NCBI RefSeq assembly: GCF_040730185.1
Contig: NZ_CP160402.1
Location: 7,440,001 to 7,504,000, forward strand
Length of the DNA stretch: 64,000 nucleotides
Reading direction: 5' to 3'
Source of the DNA: Streptomyces sp. Je 1-332
GTDB lineage: Bacteria > Actinomycetota > Actinomycetes > Streptomycetales > Streptomycetaceae
The position numbers were made by a program, and so were the translations under genes. The notes under the pieces are model-generated. The model saw only the letters and a program-made list of their open reading frames with translations, searched no databases and was not told the DNA's origin. Position 1 is the stretch's first letter. Every line of letters begins with the position of its first letter. Shown piece after piece: positions 17,930 through 27,002 of this stretch.

Positions 17930-19219
17930 CTAGTGGAACTGCTCTTCCTCCGTGGAACCGGAGAGCGCGGTCGTGGAGGAGGCCGGGTTGACCGCGGTGG
18001 ACACCTGGTCGAAGTAGCCGGTGCCGACCTCACGCTGGTGCTTGACGGCGGTGAAGCCCTGCGCCTGCGCGGCGAACTCGCGCTCCTGGAGGTCGACATA
18101 GGCGGTCATGCCGTGCTCGGCGTAGCCGCGAGCCAGGTCGAACATGCCGTGGTTGAGGGAGTGGAAGCCGGCCAGGGTGATGAACTGGAAGCGGTAACCC
18201 ATGGCTCCCAACTCCCGCTGGAACTTGGCGATCTGGTCGTCGTCCAGGGCCGCACGCCAGTTGAACGACGGCGAGCAGTTGTAGGCGAGCATCTGGTCGG
18301 GGTGCTCGGCGTGGATCGCCTCGGCGAACTCGCGGGCCTGGGCGAGGTCGGGGGTGCCGGTCTCCACCCAGATGAGATCCGCGTACGGGGCGTAGGCGAG
18401 CCCGCGGGCGATGACGGGTTCCATGCCGTTCCGCACCCGGTAGAAGCCCTCGGCGGTGCGCTCGCCCGTGACGAACCGGGCGTCGCTCTCGTCGACGTCG
18501 CTGGTCAGGAGGTTCGCCGCGAGCGCGTCCGTACGGGCGACGATGAGCGTCGGCACGTCGGCGATGTCGGCGGCCAGGCGTGCCGCGTTGAGGGTGCGGA
18601 TGTGCTGGCCGGTCGGCACGAGGACCTTGCCGCCCAGGTGACCGCACTTCTTCTCCGAGGCCAGCTGGTCCTCGTAGTGGATGCCTGCCGCGCCCGCGGC
18701 GATCATCGCCTTGGTCAGCTCGAAGGCGTTGAGCGGTCCGCCGAAGCCCGCCTCCGCGTCGGCGACGATCGGCGCGAGCCAGTCGGTGGTGTCGTCGCCG
18801 CCCTCCGCGGTGGCGATCTGGTCGGCGCGCAGCAGGGCGTTGTTGATCCGACGGACCACCTGCGGCACCGAGTTGGCGGGGTAGAGCGACTGGTCGGGGT
18901 AGGTGTGCCCGGCCTGGTTGGCGTCGGCGGCCACCTGCCAGCCGGACAGGTAGATCGCCTGCAGACCGGCCTTCACCTGCTGGACCGCCTGCCCGCCGGT
19001 CAGGGCGCCGAGCGCGTGGATGTAGTCCTGCTCGTGCAGTTGGCGCCACAGCCGCTCGGCGCCGCGGCGGGCCAGGGTGTGCTCCTCGCGGACGCTGCCG
19101 GAGAGCCGGACCACGTCATCGGCGGAGTAGGTGCGCTCGATGCCCTTCCACCGGGCGTCGGCCGCCCACCGCTGAGCCAGCTCCTGGGCCGTAGCCGTCG
19201 TCGTCCCTGCCTGTGCCAT
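17930..19219 (-). CDS. aceA: Isocitrate lyase
   Basis: A 429-residue isocitrate lyase, cleaving isocitrate to succinate and glyoxylate. The catalytic signature KKCGHLGGK places the nucleophile at Cys192; [28 protein letters not shown] and YNCSPSFNW are all present, and the length is that of short bacterial enzymes. It heads the glyoxylate group and is divergent from a RamB-like regulator. The 200-base region between them contains two matched palindromes and a RamB-motif look-alike, so repression during growth on sugars and release on acetate or fatty acids is expected. Confidence 0.96.
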   Translation of the reverse strand: MAQAGTTTATAQELAQRWAADARWKGIERTYSADDVVRLSGSVREEHTLARRGAERLWRQLHEQDYIHALGALTGGQAVQQVKAGLQAIYLSGWQVAADANQAGHTYPDQSLYPANSVPQVVRRINNALLRADQIATAEGGDDTTDWLAPIVADAEAGFGGPLNAFELTKAMIAAGAAGIHYEDQLASEKKCGHLGGKVLVPTGQHIRTLNAARLAADIADVPTLIVARTDALAANLLTSDVDESDARFVTGERTAEGFYRVRNGMEPVIARGLAYAPYADLIWVETGTPDLAQAREFAEAIHAEHPDQMLAYNCSPSFNWRAALDDDQIAKFQRELGAMGYRFQFITLAGFHSLNHGMFDLARGYAEHGMTAYVDLQEREFAAQAQGFTAVKHQREVGTGYFDQVSTAVNPASSTTALSGSTEEEQFH

Positions 19220-19241
19220 GACCGTCTCCCGGAGGTTCGTG

Positions 19242-19252
19242 AACTGTGCGAA
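19242..19252 (+). promoter_or_regulatory. RamB-motif-like site
   Basis: AACTGTGCGAA matches 9 of 11 positions of the Corynebacterium RamB motif (A/G)AA(A/C)TTTGCAAA aligned as AACTTTGCAAA. It is about 25 bases upstream of the aceA start codon and in the same intergenic region as a gene for a RamB-like protein. Confidence 0.4.
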
Positions 19253-19257
19253 GGTGT

Positions 19258-19270
19258 GGCACTGAGTGCC
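19258..19270. promoter_or_regulatory. Palindrome GGCACTNAGTGCC, copy 1
   Basis: GGCACTGAGTGCC is a perfect 13-bp palindrome around a central G, about 40 bases upstream of the aceA start. An identical arm pair recurs at 19334. With flanks, the two copies share 15 bases in inverted orientation. Confidence 0.55.
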
Positions 19271-19333
19271 GTAATTGCGTGAGAGTGCGGCCCGTCGGCG
19301 GAGCCCGGCGGGCCGCGGTACGACTCTGACATC

Positions 19334-19346
19334 GGCACTCAGTGCC
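19334..19346. promoter_or_regulatory. Palindrome GGCACTNAGTGCC, copy 2
   Basis: GGCACTCAGTGCC, 76 bases (about seven helical turns) from copy 1 centre to centre and on the regulator side of the intergenic region. Same-face spacing would suit cooperative binding or looping. Confidence 0.55.
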
Positions 19347-19421
19347 AACAACCAGGGAAAGGTGCCAAGTTCTGCGCATCTTTTCCCGCCGAATTGCCAA
19401 CTCTGTTAACGGGAGCCACGG

Positions 19422-20837
19422 GTGAGCAAGACGTACGCGGGAGCACGGCTGCGACGGCTGCGGGAGGAGCGCCGCATGAGCCAGGCCGACCTGGCCCGGG
19501 CCCTCGCCATCTCTCCGAGCTATCTGAACCAGATGGAGCACGACTCCCGGCCGCTGACGGTGCCCGTGCTGCTACGTCTCACGGAGGCGTTCGGCGTCGA
19601 CCCGGGCTTCTTCTCCGAGCGCGACACCAGCCGCTTGGTGGCGGACCTGCGGGACGCCCTCACCGGCGAGGTCTCGGCGGGGCGGGTCTCCGCGTCCGAC
19701 CTCTCGGACCTGGCATCGCGCATGCCCGCCGTGGCCACGGTCCTGGTCGACCTCGGCCGCCGCAACCAGCTCCTCACCGAACAGCTCTCCGAAGCCGCGG
19801 AGGGGCGAGGCCAGGGAGCGGTGGCTCAGCCCCGCTCGGCGCACGAGGAGATCCGTGAGTTCTTCTACCGGCGCCAGAACTACCTGCACGACATCGACAT
19901 CGCCGCCGAGCGGTTCGCGACGGAGATCGGCGTACGCCAGGGCGAGGTCGTGCGCGCCCTGTCCGCGCGCCTCGCCGAGCGCCACGGGGTGCGCCTGGCC
20001 GCGGACGCCGACCAACTCCTGCACCACTACGATCCAACGGCCCGGGTCCTGCACCTCTCCAACCGGCTGCGCCCCGGCCAACAGGCGTTCCGGATGGCGA
20101 CCCAGCTCGCCCTCCTGGAGTACGCGGACGAGATCTCCGCGCTCGCGTCGGAGGACTTCGGCCAGGAGACCGCGGCCTGGCCACTGGCCCGCATCGGCAT
20201 CGCCAACTACTTCGCGGCCGCGCTGATCCTGCCCTACCGCCGCTTCCACGCGGCGGCGGAGGAGTTCCGCTACGACATCGAGCGGCTCACCGACCACTTC
20301 GGCCTCGGCTACGAGACCATCTGCCACCGTCTCAGTACCCTGCAGCGCCCCCGGCTGCGCGGCGTGCCCTTCTCCTTCGTCCGCGTCGACAGGGCGGGCA
20401 ACATGTCGAAGCGTCAGTCGGCCACCGCGTTCCACTTCTCCCGGGCGGGCGGCACCTGCCCGCTGTGGAACGTGTACGAGGCGTTCGCCGCGCCGGGCCG
20501 CATCCACGTCCAGGTCGCCGCCATGCCCGACGGGCAGCGTTTCCTGTGGACCGCCCGTGCGGTCACCCGGCACCGCGGCGGCTGGGGAGAGCCCGGCAAG
20601 ACGTTCGCCATCGGCCTCGGCTGCGAGATCCGCCATGCGGCACGGCTCGTCTACTCCGACGGCCTCGATCTCGGCAGCGCCTCGTCCGCCGTGCCCATCG
20701 GCATGGGCTGCCGCCTCTGCGAACGCACCGACTGCCCCCAGCGGGCGGTGCCCCCGCTGGACCGGCGCCTGGCCATCGACGAGAACAGCAGCACTTTCAT
20801 TCCCTATCCGGTGGCCGGGGAACAGGAGAGGCCCTGA
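19422..20837 (+). CDS. RamB-like XRE-family regulator of acetate/short-chain acyl metabolism
   Basis: A 471-residue regulator. Residues about 8-65 are an XRE helix-turn-helix (RLRRLREERRMSQADLARAL, then SPSYLNQMEHDSRPLTV). The rest is the ImmA/IrrE-like and RamB/ScfR-type C-terminal region, with EFFYRRQNYLHDID near 147-160, a cysteine-containing GGTCPLWNVYEAF and a late CRLCERTDCPQR motif that may bind metal. Corynebacterium RamB represses glyoxylate and acetate genes. Divergence from aceA and the operator-like sequences between them support the same role. GTG start with GGGAG eight bases upstream. Confidence 0.88.
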   Translation: MSKTYAGARLRRLREERRMSQADLARALAISPSYLNQMEHDSRPLTVPVLLRLTEAFGVDPGFFSERDTSRLVADLRDALTGEVSAGRVSASDLSDLASRMPAVATVLVDLGRRNQLLTEQLSEAAEGRGQGAVAQPRSAHEEIREFFYRRQNYLHDIDIAAERFATEIGVRQGEVVRALSARLAERHGVRLAADADQLLHHYDPTARVLHLSNRLRPGQQAFRMATQLALLEYADEISALASEDFGQETAAWPLARIGIANYFAAALILPYRRFHAAAEEFRYDIERLTDHFGLGYETICHRLSTLQRPRLRGVPFSFVRVDRAGNMSKRQSATAFHFSRAGGTCPLWNVYEAFAAPGRIHVQVAAMPDGQRFLWTARAVTRHRGGWGEPGKTFAIGLGCEIRHAARLVYSDGLDLGSASSAVPIGMGCRLCERTDCPQRAVPPLDRRLAIDENSSTFIPYPVAGEQERP

Positions 20838-20877
20838 GGTCTCATGACACGCCTACGGGCACACATGGGGGGTTTTA

Positions 20878-20894
20878 TTGCACATTACTTGCAA
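20878..20894 (+). promoter_or_regulatory. Nur-box-like site upstream of tsaD
   Basis: TTGCAC-ATTAC-TTGCAA fits the reported Streptomyces Nur (nickel uptake regulator) box tTGCaa-N5-ttGCAA with one mismatch. TGCACAT (20879-20885) also pairs with ATGTGCA (20904-20910) as a 7-bp inverted repeat. The site is about 50 bases upstream of the tsaD start, in promoter range. Confidence 0.45.
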
Positions 20895-20940
20895 CTACAC
20901 TTCATGTGCAGAAAGAGAGCTGTAGGTGAAGGAGACGCCG

Positions 20941-22005
20941 GTGGCAGCGGGGCGCGTTGTGCTGGGGATCGAGTCGTCGTGCGACGAGACGGGGGCGGGG
21001 ATCGTCTCGCAAGGGCGGTTGCTCGCCCATGCGGTGGCGTCGAGCATGGACGAGCACGCCCGGTTCGGCGGCGTGGTCCCCGAGATCGCCGCACGAGCGC
21101 ACCTGCACTCCTTCACCCCGGTCGTCCGCCACGCCCTCGACCAGGCGGGCCTGAAGCTGTCCGACATCGGCGCGGTGGCGGTCACCACGGGCCCCGGCCT
21201 GTCCGGCGCGCTCCAGGTCGGCCTCGCGGGAGCCAGGACCCTGGCCTACGGGCTGGACGTCCCGCTGTACGGGGTGCACCACCTGGCCGGGCATGTCGCC
21301 GCCGACACGCTGGAGCACGGCCCGCTGCCCGACCCCTGCGTGGTCCTGATCGTCTCGGGCGGGCACACCTCCCTGCTGCTCGTCCGGGACCTGGCCCGTG
21401 ACCCGATCGTGCACCTGGGGGACACCCTGGACGACGCGGCGGGCGAGTGCTTCGACAAGGTCGCCCGCGTCTTCGGCCTGCCGTATCCGGGCGGCCCCGC
21501 CATCGACCGCGCCGCACGGAGCGGCGATCCGCGGGCGGTGGCCTTCCCCCGCCCCCTCACCGGGCCGAAGGACGACCCGTACGCGTTCTCCTTCTCCGGT
21601 CTCAAGACCGCCGCCGCGCGCTGGGCCGAGGGGCACGCCGGCCGTGATCTTCCGGTGGCGGACGGCGCGGCCTCGCTCCAGGAGGCCGTCGCGGACGTAC
21701 TGACCCGCAAGGCGCTCGCCGCCTGCCGGGATCACGGGGTCGGGACCCTCGTCGTGGTGGGCGGTGTCGCCGCCAACTCGCGGGTGCGGTCGCTCGCCGA
21801 GGAGCGGTGCGCCGCCGCGGGCCTGCGGCTGCGCGTACCCCCGATGACCCTGTGCACCGACAACGGCGCGATGATCGCCGCCGTCGGCGACCTGCTCGTA
21901 CGCTCCGGGGCCCAGCCCGCACCCTGGGACGTGTCGATCGACCCGTCGGCTCCCCTCGCGTACGCGGCCCTGCAGCCGAGGGCGGCCACGGCGAGGGCCG
22001 CTTGA
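20941..22005 (+). CDS. tsaD: TsaD-family tRNA N6-threonylcarbamoyladenosine transferase
   Basis: A 354-residue Kae1/TsaD protein. TsaD transfers threonylcarbamoyl to A37 of ANN-decoding tRNAs with TsaB and TsaE and holds an iron or zinc atom. The family start [18 protein letters not shown], the metal ligands His114 and His118 in HHLAGH, the SGGHT ATP motif, and CTDNGAMIA with the third ligand Asp are all intact. I chose GTG 20941 because AAGGAG precedes it; the GTG at 20926 lacks a site. It sits beside a GNAT gene and a cobalt transporter, behind a Nur-like box, not beside tsaB as is usual, so it may be a second, metal-responsive copy. That needs the genome to confirm. Confidence 0.9.
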   Translation: MAAGRVVLGIESSCDETGAGIVSQGRLLAHAVASSMDEHARFGGVVPEIAARAHLHSFTPVVRHALDQAGLKLSDIGAVAVTTGPGLSGALQVGLAGARTLAYGLDVPLYGVHHLAGHVAADTLEHGPLPDPCVVLIVSGGHTSLLLVRDLARDPIVHLGDTLDDAAGECFDKVARVFGLPYPGGPAIDRAARSGDPRAVAFPRPLTGPKDDPYAFSFSGLKTAAARWAEGHAGRDLPVADGAASLQEAVADVLTRKALAACRDHGVGTLVVVGGVAANSRVRSLAEERCAAAGLRLRVPPMTLCTDNGAMIAAVGDLLVRSGAQPAPWDVSIDPSAPLAYAALQPRAATARAA

Positions 22006-22643
22006 TGGCGGCGGTCGTGCGGGTGCTGAGCGGTGCGCAACTGCTCGCGTACGTCGACGACTTGCGCGGCGTGTACGCCGAAGTCTTCGGCGCGGCGCCC
22101 TGGTACGAGGACGAGGAGAGGGTGGCCCAGTTCCTGGTCCGGCTCGGCGACGACGCGCGGCGGCCCGGCTTCACCGCGGCGGTCGCCCTGGAGGGCGCGC
22201 GCATCACGGGGTTCACCACCGGGTGGACCACGCCCGCCCCCTTTCCCGCCGACCGCTGCTATCCGCAGGTGGCTGCCGGACTGGGCGCCGAGCGCGCCAA
22301 GTCGTGGCTGTGCGGGGCCCTGGAGATAGACGAGCTCGCCGTGCGCCCCACCGCGCAGGGCACCGGGACCGGGGCCGCCCTGCTTGACGCGGTGGCCGCC
22401 GGCGCCCCCGACGGCCGTCTCTGGCTGCTGACTTCGGTCAGGTCGCCGCAGGCCATGGCCTTCTACGGCCGCCGGGGCTGGACCCAGGCGACACACCCCG
22501 CTCCCGACGGCAGGGGCGTCGTCGTCTTCCTCGGGCCCCGCCACCCCGCCAGGACCCTCGCGGCGTCCCGCGGCGTGGAAGGCGCGACCGCCCGGGAAGC
22601 GTGCCGCACGTCTGGCGCGCACGGGCCGATGCACATGGGCTGA
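22005..22643 (+). CDS. GNAT-family N-acetyltransferase
   Basis: A 212-residue acetyltransferase whose ATG shares one base with the tsaD stop (TGATG), so it is coupled to tsaD. The acetyl-CoA binding core is LEIDELAVRPTAQGTGTGAALLDAV with the Q/G-x-G-x-G/A loop, followed by LLTSVRSPQAMAFYGRRGW. The acceptor is unknown. In most bacteria tsaD has RimI as a GNAT neighbour, but this protein is longer than RimI and has a distinct N-terminus (GAQLLAYVDDLRGVYAEVF), so I do not name it. Confidence 0.85.
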   Translation: MAAVVRVLSGAQLLAYVDDLRGVYAEVFGAAPWYEDEERVAQFLVRLGDDARRPGFTAAVALEGARITGFTTGWTTPAPFPADRCYPQVAAGLGAERAKSWLCGALEIDELAVRPTAQGTGTGAALLDAVAAGAPDGRLWLLTSVRSPQAMAFYGRRGWTQATHPAPDGRGVVVFLGPRHPARTLAASRGVEGATAREACRTSGAHGPMHMG

Positions 22644-22644
22644 C

Positions 22645-22662
22645 CAGGGGCGTACGCCCCTG
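22645..22662. terminator. 18-bp perfect palindrome after the GNAT gene
   Basis: CAGGGGCGTACGCCCCTG begins two bases after the stop codon and reads the same on both strands. It probably ends or stabilises the tsaD-GNAT transcript; a protein-binding site is also possible. Confidence 0.45.
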
Positions 22663-22705
22663 ACCGGTGCGCTCGCGCGTGCCACAGGTGGGGCGGTCCC
22701 GCAAG

Positions 22706-22735
22706 TTGTCAGTTGGCTCGATCGCGCACTAAGGT
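22706..22735 (+). promoter_or_regulatory. Promoter of the cbi operon
   Basis: TTGTCA (22706-22711) and TAAGGT (22730-22735), 18 bases apart, immediately upstream of the B12 aptamer. The transcript would start within a few bases of its first paired element. Confidence 0.6.
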
Positions 22736-22740
22736 CGCCA

Positions 22741-22901
22741 CGCCTTGGTGCTCGGGAAATCCGGTGTGATGCCGGTGCGGCCCTCGCCACTGTGATCGGG
22801 AAGTCCGGCTCCAGCCCTCGCGGCAGCCACTGGGTACTCGCGTACCCGGGAAGGCGGAGTCCGGTCGGTACGACCCGTCAGCCAGGAGACCGGCCAAGGC
22901 G
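22741..22901 (+). promoter_or_regulatory. Cobalamin (B12) riboswitch of cbiMNQO
   Basis: The first stem is CGCCTTGG (22741-22748) with CCAAGGCG (22894-22901). In between are the conserved blocks CTCGGGAAATCCGGTG, GCCACTG, the GGGAAGTCCGG strand, GCAGCCACTGGG and the B12 box GTCAGCCAGGAGACCGGCC, in the canonical order. High intracellular B12 should switch off cobalt uptake. The aptamer ends 41 bases before the cbiM start. Confidence 0.95.
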
Positions 22902-22942
22902 CGTTGTCCATCCACGAGGTGCTGGAGAGGGTCTGCTTAGCC

Positions 22943-23719
22943 ATGCACATAGCCGAGGGTTTCCTCCCGCCGGCGCACGCGATCGCCTGGGGCGTAGCGT
23001 CCGCGCCGTTCGTCGTCCACGGAGTCCGCTCCCTCACCCGTGAGGTCAAGGAACACCCGGAGAGCACACTGCTCCTGGGCGCCTCGGGAGCGTTCACCTT
23101 TGTCCTTTCCGCGCTGAAGATCCCATCCGTCACGGGCAGTTGTTCGCACCCGACGGGGACCGGGCTCGGCGCGATCCTGTTCCGGCCGCCGATCATGACG
23201 GTGCTCGGCACCATCACCCTTCTGTTCCAGGCGCTGCTGCTCGCCCACGGCGGGCTCACCACGCTCGGCGCCAACGTCTTCTCCATGGCGATCGTCGGGC
23301 CCTGGGCCGGATACGCCGTCTACCGCCTCCTGAAGCGGTACGACGTGCCGCTCATGGTCGCCGTGTTCTTCGGCGCGTTCGTCGCGGACCTGTCCACGTA
23401 CTGCGTCACCAGCGTCCAGCTCGCCATGGCGTTCCCCGACCCCGGCAGCGGATTCATCGGCGCACTGGGCAAGTTCGGCGGCATCTTCGCCGTCACGCAG
23501 ATCCCCCTCGCGGTCAGCGAAGGACTGCTCACCGTCATCGTGATGCGGCTGCTGGTGCAGTCCAGCAGGGGAGAGCTCACGCGGCTCGGCGTACTGCTGC
23601 AGGGCAAGAAGCAGGCCGATACGACGAAGACGGCCGATACCACCAAGACGACCGAGACGACCGAGACGACCAAGACGACCGCGACGACCAAGACGACGGA
23701 GACGGGGGCCAGCGCCTGA
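22943..23719 (+). CDS. cbiM: Cobalt ECF transporter S component CbiM
   Basis: A 258-residue membrane protein that binds the metal in cobalt/nickel ECF transporters. I start it at ATG 22943 because CbiM needs the N-terminal Met-His (here [10 protein letters not shown]) as metal ligands; the [18 protein letters not shown] motif with further ligands is present. About seven hydrophobic segments fill residues 10-215. The last 30 residues are an unusual hydrophilic Thr/Lys/Glu repeat (TTKT and TTET units) encoded by repeated acg/acc-acc-aag triplets. The B12 riboswitch upstream shows that the physiological metal is most likely cobalt. Confidence 0.95.
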   Translation: MHIAEGFLPPAHAIAWGVASAPFVVHGVRSLTREVKEHPESTLLLGASGAFTFVLSALKIPSVTGSCSHPTGTGLGAILFRPPIMTVLGTITLLFQALLLAHGGLTTLGANVFSMAIVGPWAGYAVYRLLKRYDVPLMVAVFFGAFVADLSTYCVTSVQLAMAFPDPGSGFIGALGKFGGIFAVTQIPLAVSEGLLTVIVMRLLVQSSRGELTRLGVLLQGKKQADTTKTADTTKTTETTETTKTTATTKTTETGASA

Positions 23720-24108
23720 TGAGCCGGAACGCGAAGATCAACACTCTGCTCCTCCTCATCGTCGCCGCGCTCGCGGTGCTGCCGTTGGCGCTCGGCCTCG
23801 GGGACGACGAGAAGGAGCCGTTCGCCGGGGCCGACGCCCAGGCCGAGACCGCGATCACGGAGATCAAGCCGGACTACGAGCCCTGGTTCTCGCCGCTGTA
23901 CGAACCCCCGTCAGGGGAGGTCGAGTCGGCGCTCTTCGCGCTGCAGGCGGCGCTGGGAGCGGGCGTCCTCGCGTACTACTTCGGTCTGCGCAAGGGACGC
24001 CGTCAGGGCACGGAGATCGCGCGCGCCGGGGGGGCCGACACGGAGAAGGCCACCACCGAGAAGGCCGCCGACGCGGAGAGCGGCCGGGCCGAGACCGAGC
24101 AGGTCTGA
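23719..24108 (+). CDS. cbiN: Cobalt transport accessory protein CbiN
   Basis: A 129-residue small membrane protein with two transmembrane segments, near 8-27 and 75-93, and the diagnostic ITEIKPDYEPWFSPLYEPPSGEVESALFALQAALGAGVL region between and into the second. CbiN helps load metal into CbiM. Its ATG overlaps the cbiM stop by one base. The charged C-terminal tail (about 30 residues, Ala/Glu/Lys/Thr-rich) is longer than in enteric CbiN. Confidence 0.93.
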   Translation: MSRNAKINTLLLLIVAALAVLPLALGLGDDEKEPFAGADAQAETAITEIKPDYEPWFSPLYEPPSGEVESALFALQAALGAGVLAYYFGLRKGRRQGTEIARAGGADTEKATTEKAADAESGRAETEQV

Positions 24109-24114
24109 CCCCGC

Positions 24115-24860
24115 GTGCTGCCCATCGACGCGGCGGCGCACAGCAGTCGCTGGCGCCGCCGCCACCCCGTGGACAAAGCCGTGCTCGGGCTCGGCCTCAC
24201 CGTCCTCGCGGTCTCCCTGCCCCCCTGGCCGGGTGCCGCCCTGGTGCTCGTCGCCGCGCTCGCCGTGCTGCTCGGGCCCGCCGGTGTGCCGCCGCGCAAA
24301 CTGTGGCGTGCCTACCGCGTACCGCTCGGCTTCTGCGTCACCGGCGCCCTGACCCTGCTCGTCCAACTCGGCGGTCCTGGAGGGTTCTTCACGCTCGCCG
24401 AGGGTGGGCCCGCACGGGCGGGCGGACTCCTCCTGCGCACATCGGCGGCCTCGCTCGGCGTCCTGCTGTTCGCCTTCACCACGCCTCTGTCGGATCTGTT
24501 GCCCCGGCTGGTCAGGGCGGGTGTGCCGGCGCCGGTCGTCGACGTGGCTCTCGTCATGTACCGGATGAGCTTCCTCCTCCTGGACTCCATGAGCCGGATC
24601 CGGCAGGCGCAGGCCGCGCGCCTCGGCCACACCACCCGGGCCGCCACGTGGCGCTCGCTCGGCGGCCTCGGCGCCACCGCGTTCGTGCGGGCCTTCGACC
24701 GTGCGGGCCGGCTCCAGGCCGGGCTCGCCGGACGGGGGTACGACGGAACCCTGCGGGTGTTGGTGCCCGACGCCCGGATCTCGCGGAGCTTCGTGGCCGC
24801 GAGCGCCGCGCTCCTCACGGGCCTCGCGGCCCTCACCTTCGTACTGGAAAGGCTTCTTCC

Positions 24861-24864
<4 letters not shown>
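24115..24864 (+). CDS. cbiQ: ECF transporter T component CbiQ
   Basis: A 249-residue energy-coupling membrane protein. It has about five hydrophobic segments and the cytoplasmic coupling motifs: SRIRQAQAARLGH and the later AGRLQAGLAGRGYDG, the A-R-G type helices that contact the ATPase. GTG start six bases after the cbiN stop. It transmits ATP hydrolysis by CbiO to CbiM. Confidence 0.93.
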
Positions 24865-25730
<866 letters not shown>

Positions 25731-25742
<12 letters not shown>

Positions 25743-27002
25743 CCGGCTGCGGCCGGGCAGCAGCGTCACGGCCAGGAGGGGGATGCCGGCCAAGGCGAGC
25801 CACGGCGTCCAGGGCGGGAGGCCCGCGTCCAGGAGCGCGCCCGTCGCCGCGCTGCCCGCCAGGACGATCAGGCCGGAGACCGAGGACAGGGCCCCGGTGT
25901 AGAGGCCCAGCCTGCCGTCGGGTGTGAGGTCGGGGACCCAGGCGCGGGCGGCCGGGGCCACCAGCATCTGCCCGAGCGTCAGCAGGACGACGAAGGCCGC
26001 GGCGGGCAGCAGACCGGCCACCCCCGTCAAGGCGGCAGGCCGCGCGGCCGCCACCACGGCGAACCCCACGGAGATGAGTACGAGCCCGGCCGCCATGGAG
26101 CGCCGCTGGTCGAGCCGCCCCGCGGCCCAGTGGGTGACCGGGAGCTGTGTGGTCACCACCAGCAAGGAGGAGAGGGCGAAGAGCCAGGCGAGCGGCGCCT
26201 GCGACCCGGCCGTGCGCTCCACCTCCTGGGGGAGGGCGAGATAGAGCTGGTTGTACGCGAGGAGATAGGCGCCGTAGGCACAACACACCGCCAGGAAGCG
26301 GCGGTTGCGCAGCATGTCACCCATGCCTCCCCGTACGCCGGTCCGCTCGCGCCCCGGGATGCGCTGGGGCAGCAGCCACAGGTGCCCGGCAAGGACGAGG
26401 ACGAATACCCCGGCGCCGCCCAGACAGACGGTGCGGAAGTCGACGGAGAGCAGCAGGGCGCCGATGAGCGGACCGAGGAACGCGCCGGCCTGGCCCGCCA
26501 CGGTGAGCAGGGCGAGGACACGGGTACGCGGGCCGCGGCCCGACTCCTCCCAGAGCACCGCCTGCCGTGCGACCTCGGATTCCACGGCGGGGGAGAACAG
26601 GGCGGCGGCGAACCCGATCAGGAGCACCGCTGCGATGACCGACCACGTCTGCTGCGCGTGACCGAGCCAGGCGAAACCGGCGATCCGCAGCACGCAGCCG
26701 GTGAGCACGACCGGCCGTACGCCGTACCGGTCGGTCAGGGCGCCGCCCACCACGAACAGCCCCTGCTGGCTGAACGTCCGCAGGCCGAGCACGAGACCGA
26801 CGAGCCAGCCCGCCATGCCGATCGCCGCACCCAGGTGTTCGGCCAGGAAGGGCAGCACGGCGAAGAAGCCGATGTTGAAGGCGAGTTGGGTCAGGATCAG
26901 CAGGCGGAGCAGCGGCGAAAGCTGCGGCCAGGTGCGTTCGGGCCGTGGGCGTTTCGCGGCCCGGAGCCGGGTGGGCAGGGACAGCTGACGTCGATCGCTC
27001 AC
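25731..27002 (-). CDS. MFS efflux transporter
   Basis: A 423-residue, 12-helix MFS protein of the drug/metabolite exporter type: the early LTQLAFNIGFFAVLPFLAEHL, loop 2-3 GGALTDRYGVRPVVLTG and the central AGQAGAFLGPLIGALL motif (an antiporter-like helix 5). GTG start overlapping the stop of the permease gene (GTGA), so it is coupled to the ABC importer genes. An exporter coupled to a peptide/nickel/opine-type importer resembles metallophore export-import pairs such as the staphylopine system. That role is inference from context and the Zur-like box; plain drug efflux is the alternative. Confidence 0.8.
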
